Shown here piece after piece: positions 1 to 5,248 of a DNA stretch of 5,248 nucleotides (its first letter is position 1; the number at the start of each line of letters is the position of its first letter). Location of the stretch: positions 1 through 5,248 of the forward strand of contig CANQJX010000130.1 of NCBI GenBank assembly GCA_947624335.1, read 5' to 3'. The DNA comes from an uncultured Marvinbryantia sp. (lineage in GTDB: Bacteria > Bacillota > Clostridia > Lachnospirales > Lachnospiraceae). Position numbers and translations under genes: made by a program. Below the pieces are notes generated by a model, which had not been told where the DNA came from, did no database searches, and saw nothing but the letters and a program-made list of their open reading frames with translations.

Positions 1-2
1 AG

Positions 3-377
3 CTGGCAGCGGGCGCCGCGCTTTGGGGGATTGTTCTGGAGCTTGTCCTGGTATGGTTTTCAAAATCGCGCGTTTCGTTTACGCTCAGCCTGGCGGCGGG
101 CGTTGCGGGCGCCGTACTGATGGCGGTTCACATGTATGTTGTGATAGAAGATTCTCTGGAGCTTGCGCAGGACGACGCCGTAAAGCATATGCGGAAGGGA
201 ACGGCGCTGCGGATCGTATCGGCGATGGCGCTGTTCGTACTTGCGTGGCGGCTGCACGGGAGCGTGCCCGGAATGTTTTTCGGGCTGGCCACCTTAAAGC
301 TCGGCGCGTATACGCAGCCGTTTCTTCATGCGGCAAAAGAAAAATGGAAAAGAAATGAAAAGAAGACAGAAAAATAA
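3..377 (+). CDS. atpI: AtpI-like ATP synthase subunit I (5' end cut)
   Basis: The open frame enters from the window edge and gives 124 residues before TAA; its true start lies upstream. It reads as a small four-helix membrane protein. Hydrophobic stretches lie at visible residues about 3-20, 28-46, 66-84 and 88-107, followed by a lysine/glutamate-rich cytoplasmic tail. The position directly ahead of atpB is where the poorly conserved AtpI/UncI protein sits. AtpI is known in some bacteria as a helper of c-ring assembly and a possible Mg2+ carrier. A loop with HMYVVIEDSLEL and KHMRKGTALR, and a late LKLGAYTQPF segment, match my memory of clostridial subunit I proteins. Family members are usually about 120-130 aa, so only a few N-terminal residues should be missing. 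The internal ATG at 120 is not a likely start because coding character and a membrane helix continue upstream of it. Function is assigned from context and topology and is less certain than for the other subunits. Confidence 0.8.
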   Translation: MAAGAALWGIVLELVLVWFSKSRVSFTLSLAAGVAGAVLMAVHMYVVIEDSLELAQDDAVKHMRKGTALRIVSAMALFVLAWRLHGSVPGMFFGLATLKLGAYTQPFLHAAKEKWKRNEKKTEK

Positions 378-387
378 ATCAGGAAAG

Positions 388-394
388 AAGGTGA
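388..394 (+). promoter_or_regulatory. Ribosome binding site for atpB (decides the GTG start)
   Basis: AAGGTGA lies 4 nt ahead of a GTG at 399 and matches the 16S anti-Shine-Dalgarno complement. No in-frame ATG occurs until 459, well inside the conserved N-terminal region of subunit a, so the GTG at 399 is the supported start. Confidence 0.75.
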
Positions 395-398
395 GAGC

Positions 399-1133
399 GT
401 GGGGAGCGTTGGCTTGAGCAGTGCTTTTTTACTGGCGGCGGACCGTGACGTCGATTTTATGATACACGGGCTGATCAAGTACAGGCTGTTCGGGCAGGAT
501 CTGTGGATCACGACCACGCACGTCAGCATACTGATCGTAATGGCGGTGCTGCTGATTTTCGCGGTTGCGGCGAACCGCGTGCTGAAGCATGCGTCGGAAG
601 TGCCGGGCGGTTTTCAGAATGTGGTGGAACTGATCGTGGAGATGCTCGATAAAATGGTATCCGGAAGTATGGGAACATATGCGGGCAGATTTGTCAATTA
701 TATCAGCGCCCTGTTTTTATTTATTTTCGTCAGCAATATTTCCGGGCTGTTCGGTCTGCGGCCGCCCACGGCGGACTACGGCGTTACGCTGCCGCTGGGA
801 CTGATCACATTTGGGATTATTCAGTATAACAACATCAAATATAACAAATTCGGCGCGTTTACCGGTCTGTTTCAGCCGCTGCCGTTTTTGTTCCCGATCA
901 ACCTGATCGGCGAGATCGCAGTACCGTTTTCTTTGTCCCTGCGTTTGTTCGGCAATATTTTATCGGGAACCGTTATGATGTCCCTGATCTATCAGCTGCT
1001 GTCGAAGTTTGCGATTGGCTGGCCGGGCATTCTGCATATTTATTTTGACGTTTTCTCCGGAGCGATCCAGACCTATGTATTCTGTATGCTGACCATGGTA
1101 TTTACCGTGGATAAGATGCCGCAGCAGGAGTAA
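399..1133 (+). CDS. atpB: F1Fo ATP synthase subunit a
   Basis: Subunit a (244 aa) is the membrane stator that provides the two ion half-channels against the c ring. The sequence is strongly hydrophobic, with membrane stretches around residues 42-60, 101-121, 128-145, 163-200 and 212-237. The core motif SLSLRLFGN holds the essential arginine at R182, equivalent to E. coli R210. Q224 lies 42 residues later, the same spacing as E. coli R210 to Q252, which confirms the register. At the positions of the E. coli E219/H245 pair this protein has T191 and D217. The PPTADYGVTLPLGLITF block (residues 122-138) is typical of clostridial homologues from memory. The start is GTG, and the gene begins 21 nt after the atpI-like gene. 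The 244-aa length is normal for clostridial forms. Identification is secure; the exact N-terminus is slightly less so, since a TTG at 414 is also in frame. Confidence 0.98.
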   Translation: MGSVGLSSAFLLAADRDVDFMIHGLIKYRLFGQDLWITTTHVSILIVMAVLLIFAVAANRVLKHASEVPGGFQNVVELIVEMLDKMVSGSMGTYAGRFVNYISALFLFIFVSNISGLFGLRPPTADYGVTLPLGLITFGIIQYNNIKYNKFGAFTGLFQPLPFLFPINLIGEIAVPFSLSLRLFGNILSGTVMMSLIYQLLSKFAIGWPGILHIYFDVFSGAIQTYVFCMLTMVFTVDKMPQQE

Positions 1134-1140
1134 GCGCGAT

Positions 1141-1169
1141 TTGAGAAGCCGCGGATGCGGCGCTATAAA
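1141..1169 (+). promoter_or_regulatory. Candidate internal sigma-A promoter ahead of atpE
   Basis: TTGAGA (1141-1146) matches the -35 consensus TTGACA at 5 of 6 positions. TATAAA (1164-1169) matches the -10 consensus TATAAT at 5 of 6. The spacer is exactly 17 nt. Transcription would start near 1175-1177, leaving a very short leader containing only the atpE ribosome binding site at 1180-1185. A G+C-rich inverted repeat fills most of the spacer. The match is by eye only; no expression evidence is available, and promoter-like sequences occur by chance. Confidence 0.4.
1148..1161 (+). repeat. Perfect inverted repeat in the atpB-atpE gap
   Basis: GCCGC (1148-1152) and GCGGC (1157-1161) are exact reverse complements separated by the four bases GGAT. 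In RNA this would be a 5-bp all-G/C stem with a tetraloop, 14 nt after the atpB stop codon. No U-run follows, so it is not an intrinsic terminator. It could be an mRNA stem between atpB and atpE, or a DNA dyad inside the spacer of the candidate promoter. Confidence 0.5.
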
Positions 1170-1179
1170 ATAATCATCT

Positions 1180-1185
1180 AGGAGG
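1180..1185 (+). promoter_or_regulatory. Strong ribosome binding site for atpE
   Basis: A perfect AGGAGG ends 8 nt before the ATG at 1194. It lies in an A/T-rich, probably unstructured stretch, and the first atpE codons are also A/T-rich. It is the best consensus site in the window and precedes the subunit needed in the highest copy number. It also favours the ATG at 1194 over the out-of-frame ATG at 1187. Confidence 0.85.
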
Positions 1186-1193
1186 AATGAAAA

Positions 1194-1454
1194 ATGATTA
1201 CAAACGAAGGATTAATTTTAGCATGTTCCGCAATCGGCGCGGGCCTGGCGATGATCGCCGGCATCGGCCCCGGTATCGGACAGGGAATTGCGGCCGGATA
1301 CGGCGCAAGCGCTGTGGGAAGAAATCCGGGCGCAAAATCGGACATTACTTCCACTATGCTTTTGGGACAGGCCGTTGCCGAGACAACCGGTTTGTACGGT
1401 CTGGCAATCGCGTTCATTTTGCTGTTTGCGAACCCGCTTCTCGGAAAGCTGTAA
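1194..1454 (+). CDS. atpE: F1Fo ATP synthase subunit c (sodium-type ligand pattern)
   Basis: Subunit c (86 aa) is a two-helix hairpin, many copies of which form the rotor ring that carries the coupling ion. Helix 1 (about residues 5-40) has the glycine repeat GIGPGIGQG at 23-31, where helices pack in the ring. The polar loop contains R43-N44-P45, which contacts gamma/epsilon. Helix 2 (about 50-82) holds the ion-binding carboxylate E63. Aligned from memory to the Ilyobacter tartaricus c subunit with a 2-residue offset, the known Na+ ligands are all kept: Q30 (Q32), V61 (V63), E63 (E65) and T64 (S66, hydroxyl kept), with T65 and Y68 also matching T67 and Y70. Proton-only c subunits usually lack this glutamine plus ES/ET set. 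Na+ coupling is therefore inferred, not proven. ATG start with AGGAGG; 60 nt after atpB and 42 nt before atpF. Confidence 0.98.
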   Translation: MITNEGLILACSAIGAGLAMIAGIGPGIGQGIAAGYGASAVGRNPGAKSDITSTMLLGQAVAETTGLYGLAIAFILLFANPLLGKL

Positions 1455-1484
1455 ACGACGGGGAAAGAACGAATGGCATAGAAG

Positions 1485-1489
1485 GGAGG
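1485..1489 (+). promoter_or_regulatory. Ribosome binding site for atpF (decides the TTG start)
   Basis: GGAGG sits 7 nt upstream of a TTG at 1497. The protein from this TTG contains the expected short N-terminal segment and membrane helix. The next in-frame ATG, at 1551, would remove part of the membrane anchor, so TTG is the supported start. Confidence 0.8.
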
Positions 1490-1496
1490 CGAAACC

Positions 1497-2012
1497 TTGG
1501 ACAGATTATTTAATCTGGATCCGCAGCTTCTTGCCGATACGGTGCTTTTAATGCTGGCAATGCTGGTGATGTTTACCCTCTTATCCTATCTGCTTTTTAA
1601 TCCCGCGCGGGAGTTGCTGAAAAAGCGGCAGGAAAAGATCAAAAACGACATCGACAGCGCCAACGAGCAGAAGGAACAGGCGCTTCTGCTAAAAGAAGAT
1701 TACGAGGCAAGAATTAAAAACATCAATAGGGAAGCGGACGAGATTTTGAGCCAGGCAAGACAGAAAGCGCTTGCCAACGCCGAGGATATCAAGGCGCAGG
1801 CAAACGAGGAAGCCGCGCGCATTCTCGCGCGGGCGCAGGCACAGATCGAGCTGGACAGGAAAAAAGCCGCGGACGATATGAAGAAAGAAATGATTTCCAT
1901 TGCTTCGCTTATGGCAGGTAAAGTTGTTTCCGCGTCGATGGATACGACGGTACAGGATGCGCTGATTGAGGAGACGTTAAAGGAAATAGGTGATCAGACA
2001 TGGCAAAGTTAG
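1497..2012 (+). CDS. atpF: F1Fo ATP synthase subunit b
   Basis: Subunit b (171 aa) forms, as a dimer, the peripheral stalk that stops the alpha/beta head from turning with the rotor. A single membrane helix spans about residues 11-34, followed by N35-P36 at the membrane exit. Then comes a long charged, alanine-rich helix (about 40-130, rich in K, E, Q and A with no prolines) expected to form the extended b-b coiled coil. The C-terminal part (about 131-171, ISIASLMAGKVV) matches the delta-binding end of the family. Length is normal for a single bacterial b; there is no sign of a second b' gene or of a b-delta fusion. The start is TTG, supported by the upstream GGAGG. The last 13 nt overlap atpH, suggesting coupled translation of two proteins that bind each other in the stalk. 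Confidence 0.97.
   Translation: MDRLFNLDPQLLADTVLLMLAMLVMFTLLSYLLFNPARELLKKRQEKIKNDIDSANEQKEQALLLKEDYEARIKNINREADEILSQARQKALANAEDIKAQANEEAARILARAQAQIELDRKKAADDMKKEMISIASLMAGKVVSASMDTTVQDALIEETLKEIGDQTWQS
1988..1995 (+). promoter_or_regulatory. Ribosome binding site for atpH inside the 3' end of atpF
   Basis: AGGTGATC is an exact 8-nt match to the 16S anti-Shine-Dalgarno complement and ends 4 nt before the atpH ATG at 2000. It lies within atpF coding sequence, so ribosomes finishing atpF pass over it. Confidence 0.75.
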
Positions 2013-2572
2013 TTTCTAAGATTTACGGCGACGCCCTGTTTGATCTTGCCGTAGAAGAAGACAACGTGGACGCCATGCTGGAAGAAGTGCGCGCGGTGCG
2101 CGCGGCGCTTTCCCAAAATCCCGATCTGGCGCGCGTGATCGCAAATCCCGATATCGGGAAGGAAGAAAAGCTTGCGCTGATCGGACGGATTTTTACGGGG
2201 CGCGTTTCGGACAATATGGCCGGATTTTTAAAAATTATTGTGGAGAAACAGCGTTACGGCGAAATAGACGCCATTCTGGATTACTGCACGGCGCGCGGAA
2301 AAGAATATAAAAAAATCGGCGTCGCGCGGGTAGTTTCCCCGACGGAGCTTTCCGACGAGTGGAAAAAGCGGATAGAGGAAAAACTGATCGCCACGACGAA
2401 ATATGTCCGGATGGAAATGACGTACGACGTGGATCCGGCGCTGATCGGCGGTTTGGTTATCCGCATCGGCGATACGGTGGTAGATACCAGTATTCAGAAT
2501 AAACTGACGGACATCGGGCGAAAGCTGATGAGGACGTCGCTAGAACAAAAAGAAAGGATGCAAACCACATGA
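2000..2572 (+). CDS. atpH: F1Fo ATP synthase subunit delta
   Basis: Delta (190 aa; OSCP homologue) sits on top of the alpha/beta head and links it to subunit b. The N-terminal helical domain (about residues 1-105) opens with the family-typical SKIYGDALFDLA and contains an NPDIGKEEKLALI segment. The C-terminal domain carries the diagnostic IGGLVIRIGDTVVDTSI block at 149-165, the best-conserved part of the family. Length is normal (about 175-190 aa). The ATG at 2000 is backed by a strong ribosome binding site, and conserved delta sequence begins immediately after it. The gene overlaps atpF by 13 nt upstream and atpA by 4 nt (ATGA) downstream, so translation of b, delta and alpha is probably coupled. 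It is a standard delta in all visible respects. Confidence 0.97.
   Translation: MAKLVSKIYGDALFDLAVEEDNVDAMLEEVRAVRAALSQNPDLARVIANPDIGKEEKLALIGRIFTGRVSDNMAGFLKIIVEKQRYGEIDAILDYCTARGKEYKKIGVARVVSPTELSDEWKKRIEEKLIATTKYVRMEMTYDVDPALIGGLVIRIGDTVVDTSIQNKLTDIGRKLMRTSLEQKERMQTT
2553..2558 (+). promoter_or_regulatory. Ribosome binding site for atpA inside the 3' end of atpH
   Basis: AAAGGA lies 10 nt ahead of the atpA ATG at 2569, within the last codons of atpH. It is a moderate match; the ATGA stop/start overlap at 2569-2572 probably adds re-initiation by ribosomes ending atpH. Confidence 0.55.
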
Positions 2573-4077
2573 ATTTAAGACCAGAGGAAATCAGTTCGGT
2601 TATTAAGGACGAGATTAAAAAATATTCCTCCAAAATGTCTGTTTCCAATGTGGGAACGGTCATGCAGGTGTCGGACGGCATTGCCCGTGTTCATGGTCTG
2701 GAGAGCGCGATGCAGGGGGAACTGCTGGAGTTTCCGGGGGAAGTGGAAGGCATGGTGCTGAACCTGGAAGAAGACAACGTGGGCGTTGTGCTTTTAAGCG
2801 AGGCGTCGAGCGTCAGCGAAGGCGATACCGTGAAAACGACGGGCCGCGTGGTATCGGTGCCCGTGGGCGACGGGATGCTGGGAAGAGTGGTAAACGCTCT
2901 GGGGCATCCGATTGACGGCAAGGGTCCCATTGCTTCCGATAAAGTAAGAGAGATAGAACGTGTGGCGCCCGGCGTCATCACCAGAAAATCGGTGGACACT
3001 CCACTGCAGACCGGAATCAAGGCAATCGATTCCATGGTGCCGATTGGGCGCGGACAGCGCGAGCTGATCATCGGAGACAGACAGACCGGAAAAACGGCCA
3101 TTGCGGTCGATACGATCATCAATCAAAAGGGACAGGGCGTAAAGTGCATTTATGTGGCGATCGGGCAGAAATCCTCGACCGTGGCAAACATTGTAAAGAC
3201 GCTGGAAGAATACGGGGCGATGGATTATACTACGGTGGTCGCCTCTACGGCGAGCGAACTTGCGCCCCTTCAGTATATCGCGCCGTACAGCGGGTGCGCG
3301 ATCGGCGAGGAATGGATGGAGAACGGCGACGACGTGCTGATTATTTACGACGATCTTTCCAAGCACGCGACGGCTTACCGTACCCTGTCGTTGCTGCTTC
3401 GGCGTCCGCCGGGCCGCGAGGCGTATCCGGGCGACGTTTTCTATCTGCATTCCAGACTTCTGGAACGCGCGGCAAAACTTTCCGACGAACTGGGCGGCGG
3501 CTCCCTGACGGCGCTGCCGATCATCGAGACGCAGGCGGGCGATGTGTCCGCGTATATCCCGACCAATGTGATTTCCATTACGGACGGGCAGATTTATCTG
3601 GAGACCGAAATGTTCAACGCCGGTTTCCGCCCGGCAATCAATGCCGGACTGTCTGTATCGCGCGTAGGCGGAGCGGCGCAGATTAAGGCTATGAAAAAGA
3701 TCGCCGCGCCGATTCGTGTGGAACTGGCGCAGTACCGTGAACTGGCGGCGTTCTCCCAGTTCGGTTCCGAGCTGGACGAGGATACCAGAAATAAACTTGC
3801 GCAGGGCGAACGGATCCGTGAAATCCTGAAACAGACGCAGTACCGTCCGATGCCGGTCAGCCACCAGGTTATGATTATTTATGCGGCGACCAACAAATAT
3901 CTTCTGGATATTGCGGTGGAAGACGTTCTTGCGTTCCAGGACGCGCTGTTTGAACTGGTAGAGACAAAGTACCCGGAGATTCCCAAGGCGATCAGCGAGA
4001 CAAAGGAAATTTCGGAGGAAACCGAAAAGAAACTGATTGCGGCAATCGGGGAATGCAAACAAAACTTTCAGAAATAA
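2569..4077 (+). CDS. atpA: F1Fo ATP synthase subunit alpha
   Basis: Alpha (502 aa, full normal length) alternates with beta in the hexameric head; it binds nucleotide at non-catalytic sites and supplies an arginine to the catalytic sites. The N-terminal beta-barrel spans about residues 25-95, the nucleotide-binding domain about 96-375, and the helical C-terminal domain about 380-502. The Walker A loop GDRQTGKT is at 169-176 (K175, T176). The Walker B strand VLIIYDD at 256-262 contains D261. The segment from P355 to S364 (PAINAGLSVS) fits the alpha/beta family signature, and R365 in SRVGGAAQ is the arginine finger equivalent to E. coli R376. The residues that distinguish alpha from beta are as expected, including Q172 within the P-loop. 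The N-terminus (LRPEEISSVIKDEI) is the delta-binding helix. The gene overlaps atpH by 4 nt and is followed after 13 nt by atpG. Nothing in it looks unusual. Confidence 0.99.
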   Translation: MNLRPEEISSVIKDEIKKYSSKMSVSNVGTVMQVSDGIARVHGLESAMQGELLEFPGEVEGMVLNLEEDNVGVVLLSEASSVSEGDTVKTTGRVVSVPVGDGMLGRVVNALGHPIDGKGPIASDKVREIERVAPGVITRKSVDTPLQTGIKAIDSMVPIGRGQRELIIGDRQTGKTAIAVDTIINQKGQGVKCIYVAIGQKSSTVANIVKTLEEYGAMDYTTVVASTASELAPLQYIAPYSGCAIGEEWMENGDDVLIIYDDLSKHATAYRTLSLLLRRPPGREAYPGDVFYLHSRLLERAAKLSDELGGGSLTALPIIETQAGDVSAYIPTNVISITDGQIYLETEMFNAGFRPAINAGLSVSRVGGAAQIKAMKKIAAPIRVELAQYRELAAFSQFGSELDEDTRNKLAQGERIREILKQTQYRPMPVSHQVMIIYAATNKYLLDIAVEDVLAFQDALFELVETKYPEIPKAISETKEISEETEKKLIAAIGECKQNFQK

Positions 4078-4084
4078 GAGGTGA
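4078..4084 (+). promoter_or_regulatory. Ribosome binding site for atpG
   Basis: GAGGTGA fills the short atpA-atpG gap and lies 6 nt before the ATG at 4091. A second in-frame ATG at 4100 (residue 4) is possible but would lie 15 nt from the site, so 4091 is preferred. Confidence 0.75.
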
Positions 4085-4090
4085 TGCCCA

Positions 4091-4975
4091 ATGGTTTCGA
4101 TGAGAGACATACAACGGCGAAGAACCAGCGTATCCAATATCGGTCAGATTACAAAAGCCATGAAACTGGTATCTACCGTGAAGCTGCAAAAGACCAGGGC
4201 GCGCGCGGAACAGGCGAAGCCGTACTTTGAAAAAATGTACCGCACGGTTGCGCACATCCTTTCCCGGTCGGGCCAGGTGAACCATCCCTATCTGCATGCA
4301 GGAGATTCCAAAAAGAAATGTATCATTGCGATCACATCCAACCGCGGCCTTGCGGGCGGCTATAATTCCGGCGTGGAGAAGCTGGTTACCGCCAGCGGTT
4401 TTGACCCGGAAGATGTGGAGCTGGTGACAATCGGCAGAAAGGGAAAAGAGTTTTTTGAGCGCAGGGGCTACAGCGTGCGCGGCGATTACAGCGATGTGAT
4501 CAACAATCCCATGTATTCGGACGCAATCCAGATTTGCGGGGAAGTGCTAAAAGCCTTTGCAGAGAAAGAAATCGGCGAGATTTATGTTGCTTATACGGCG
4601 TTTAAGAACACGGTGGTGCACACCCCCGTCCTGATGAAGCTGCTGCCGGTAGAATTTACCGAGGAGGAGATCGAGGCGGGCACCCAAAAAACACATGCGC
4701 GGGAGGAAGCGCTTCATACGCCGATGAACTATGAGCCGGACGAGGAGGAATCTCTGGACATTATTATTCCCAAATATGTGACAAGTATCCTTTTCGGGGC
4801 GCTGATCGAGGCCGCGGCAAGCGAAAACGGCGCCAGAATGCAGGCAATGGATAACGCGACGAGCAACGCGGAAGAGATGATCGAAAAATTATCCCTGCAG
4901 TACAACCGCGCGCGCCAGAGTTCCATCACGCAGGAGTTAACAGAGATTATTGCCGGTGCGGAAGCGATCAGCTAG
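4091..4975 (+). CDS. atpG: F1Fo ATP synthase subunit gamma
   Basis: Gamma (294 aa) is the central shaft that couples c-ring rotation to the alpha3beta3 head. The N-terminal helix (RDIQRRRTSVSNIGQITKAM, residues 5-24) and the C-terminal helix (about 235-292) are the two strands of the coiled-coil shaft. The C-terminus fits the gamma family signature exactly: I279, T280, E282, E285, G289, A290 and A292. The preceding ENGARMQAMDNAT (245-257) is the strongly conserved block that packs in the head. The globular Rossmann-like part carries TSNRGLAGGYN at 82-92; most homologues have aspartate (SDRGLCGG) where N84 is found here. A glutamate-rich loop occupies about 188-221. Length is typical. It lies 13 nt after atpA and 28 nt before atpD. 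Confidence 0.98.
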   Translation: MVSMRDIQRRRTSVSNIGQITKAMKLVSTVKLQKTRARAEQAKPYFEKMYRTVAHILSRSGQVNHPYLHAGDSKKKCIIAITSNRGLAGGYNSGVEKLVTASGFDPEDVELVTIGRKGKEFFERRGYSVRGDYSDVINNPMYSDAIQICGEVLKAFAEKEIGEIYVAYTAFKNTVVHTPVLMKLLPVEFTEEEIEAGTQKTHAREEALHTPMNYEPDEEESLDIIIPKYVTSILFGALIEAAASENGARMQAMDNATSNAEEMIEKLSLQYNRARQSSITQELTEIIAGAEAIS

Positions 4976-4986
4976 CATTGGCGGAT

Positions 4987-4991
4987 AGGAG
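4987..4991 (+). promoter_or_regulatory. Probable ribosome binding site for atpD
   Basis: AGGAG in the atpG-atpD gap lies 12 nt before the ATG at 5004, which is longer than the usual spacing. No better site is visible in the gap, and the start itself is firmly set by protein homology. Confidence 0.5.
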
Positions 4992-5003
4992 CGGGAAAAA
5001 AGA

Positions 5004-5248
5004 ATGGCAGAACAAATCAAAGGCAGGATCACGCAGATCATCGGCGCAGTACTGGATATTAAATTTCCGGAGGGCAGGCTGCCCGGCATCTACGACGCGA
5101 TCCATATCAAACGGAACAACGGCGGGACGCTGGTGGCGGAAGTGGCGCAGCATCTGGGCGACGATACCGTAAAATGTATCGCCATGGGGCCGACGGACGG
5201 CCTTGTGCGCGGCATGGAGGCCGTTTCCACAGGCGGACCGATCACAGT
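5004..5248 (+). CDS. atpD: F1Fo ATP synthase subunit beta (3' end cut)
   Basis: The frame from ATG 5004 stays open to the window edge and gives the first 81 residues of a protein expected to be about 460-470 aa. Beta carries the catalytic nucleotide sites for ATP synthesis and hydrolysis. The part seen is the N-terminal beta-barrel: GRITQIIGAVLDIKF (residues 7-21), EVAQHLGDDTVKCIAM, and TDGLVRGMEA followed by TGGPIT, all standard beta sequence. The Walker A loop, catalytic glutamate and DELSEED region lie beyond the window, so catalytic integrity cannot be judged. Starting with MAEQIKGRI is normal for the family. It follows atpG by 28 nt in the same operon, and epsilon (atpC) is expected next. 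Confidence 0.97.
   Translation, partial: MAEQIKGRITQIIGAVLDIKFPEGRLPGIYDAIHIKRNNGGTLVAEVAQHLGDDTVKCIAMGPTDGLVRGMEAVSTGGPIT

Noticed and set aside
23..358. A 111-codon plus-strand frame over the partial atpI-like gene.
   Set aside because: Its translation is rich in Arg, Gly and Cys with no membrane helices. The frame from position 3 gives a four-helix membrane protein with the expected neighbour relation.
1148..1175. Possible intrinsic terminator after atpB.
   Set aside because: The stem is only 5 bp and is followed by GCTATAAAATAATC, not a U-run; termination here would also cut the operon.
1187..1513. A 108-codon frame starting at an ATG only 2 nt after the AGGAGG before atpE.
   Set aside because: Spacing is too short for initiation, and the true subunit c frame starts at 1194 with a perfect family match.
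3144..3686. A 180-codon open frame on the plus strand inside atpA in another frame.
   Set aside because: The translation is arginine- and glycine-rich with no domain character, and the region is fully explained by conserved alpha-subunit sequence.
2794..4137. A 447-codon open frame on the minus strand across atpA.
   Set aside because: It is in exact codon register with atpA, so minus-strand stops arise only where atpA uses TTA, CTA or TCA. atpA avoids these codons after its TTA at codon 76, and that TTA is where the antisense frame ends. The frame is a by-product of codon bias, and the product resembles nothing I recognise.
4678..4753. The glutamate-rich loop in gamma as a possible regulatory insertion.
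   Set aside because: Total gamma length (294 aa) is normal and variable acidic loops here are common; there is no cysteine pair of the kind used for redox control in chloroplast gamma.

Overview
The window is an interior slice of a bacterial F1Fo ATP synthase (atp/unc) operon. All genes are on the + strand in the canonical order I-B-E-F-H-A-G-D. The first gene (atpI-like) is cut at its 5' end and the last (atpD, beta subunit) is cut after about 81 codons. The six genes between them are complete: a, c, b, delta, alpha and gamma. Together they encode the membrane rotor/stator (a, c ring, b), the peripheral-stalk connector (delta), most of the catalytic head (alpha, beta) and the central shaft (gamma). 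The epsilon gene (atpC) would be expected just downstream.

The protein sequences look like those of Bacillota, class Clostridia. The a subunit resembles Lachnospiraceae-type AtpB from memory (PPTADYGVTLPLGLITF block, SLSLRLFGNILSGTVMM block). GTG and TTG starts sit behind strong Shine-Dalgarno sequences, and base composition is moderate, roughly half G+C with GCG/GGC/CGC-rich codon use. The family-level assignment is an inference from remembered relatives, not a search result.

Layout: partial atpI-like gene (3-377); 21-nt gap; atpB (399-1133, GTG start); 60-nt gap with a promoter-like sequence and a small inverted repeat; atpE (1194-1454, ATG, AGGAGG); 42-nt gap; atpF (1497-2012, TTG start); atpH (2000-2572), overlapping atpF by 13 nt; atpA (2569-4077), overlapping atpH through ATGA; 13-nt gap; atpG (4091-4975); 28-nt gap; partial atpD (5004 to the end). 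No stretch of 300 bases lacks a gene. I see no RNA gene, mobile element, CRISPR array or terminator.

Two points merit attention. First, the c subunit carries the sodium-ligand pattern of Na+-translocating F-type ATPases (Q30, V61, E63, T64, Y68), which suggests a Na+-coupled or Na+-capable enzyme. Second, the atpB-atpE gap has a good match to a sigma-A promoter (TTGAGA, 17-nt spacer, TATAAA) with a perfect inverted repeat in the spacer, just ahead of the best ribosome binding site in the operon. Both promoter and RBS could raise output of the c subunit, which is needed in many copies. Apart from these, this is a conserved housekeeping operon and I find no undescribed system in it.
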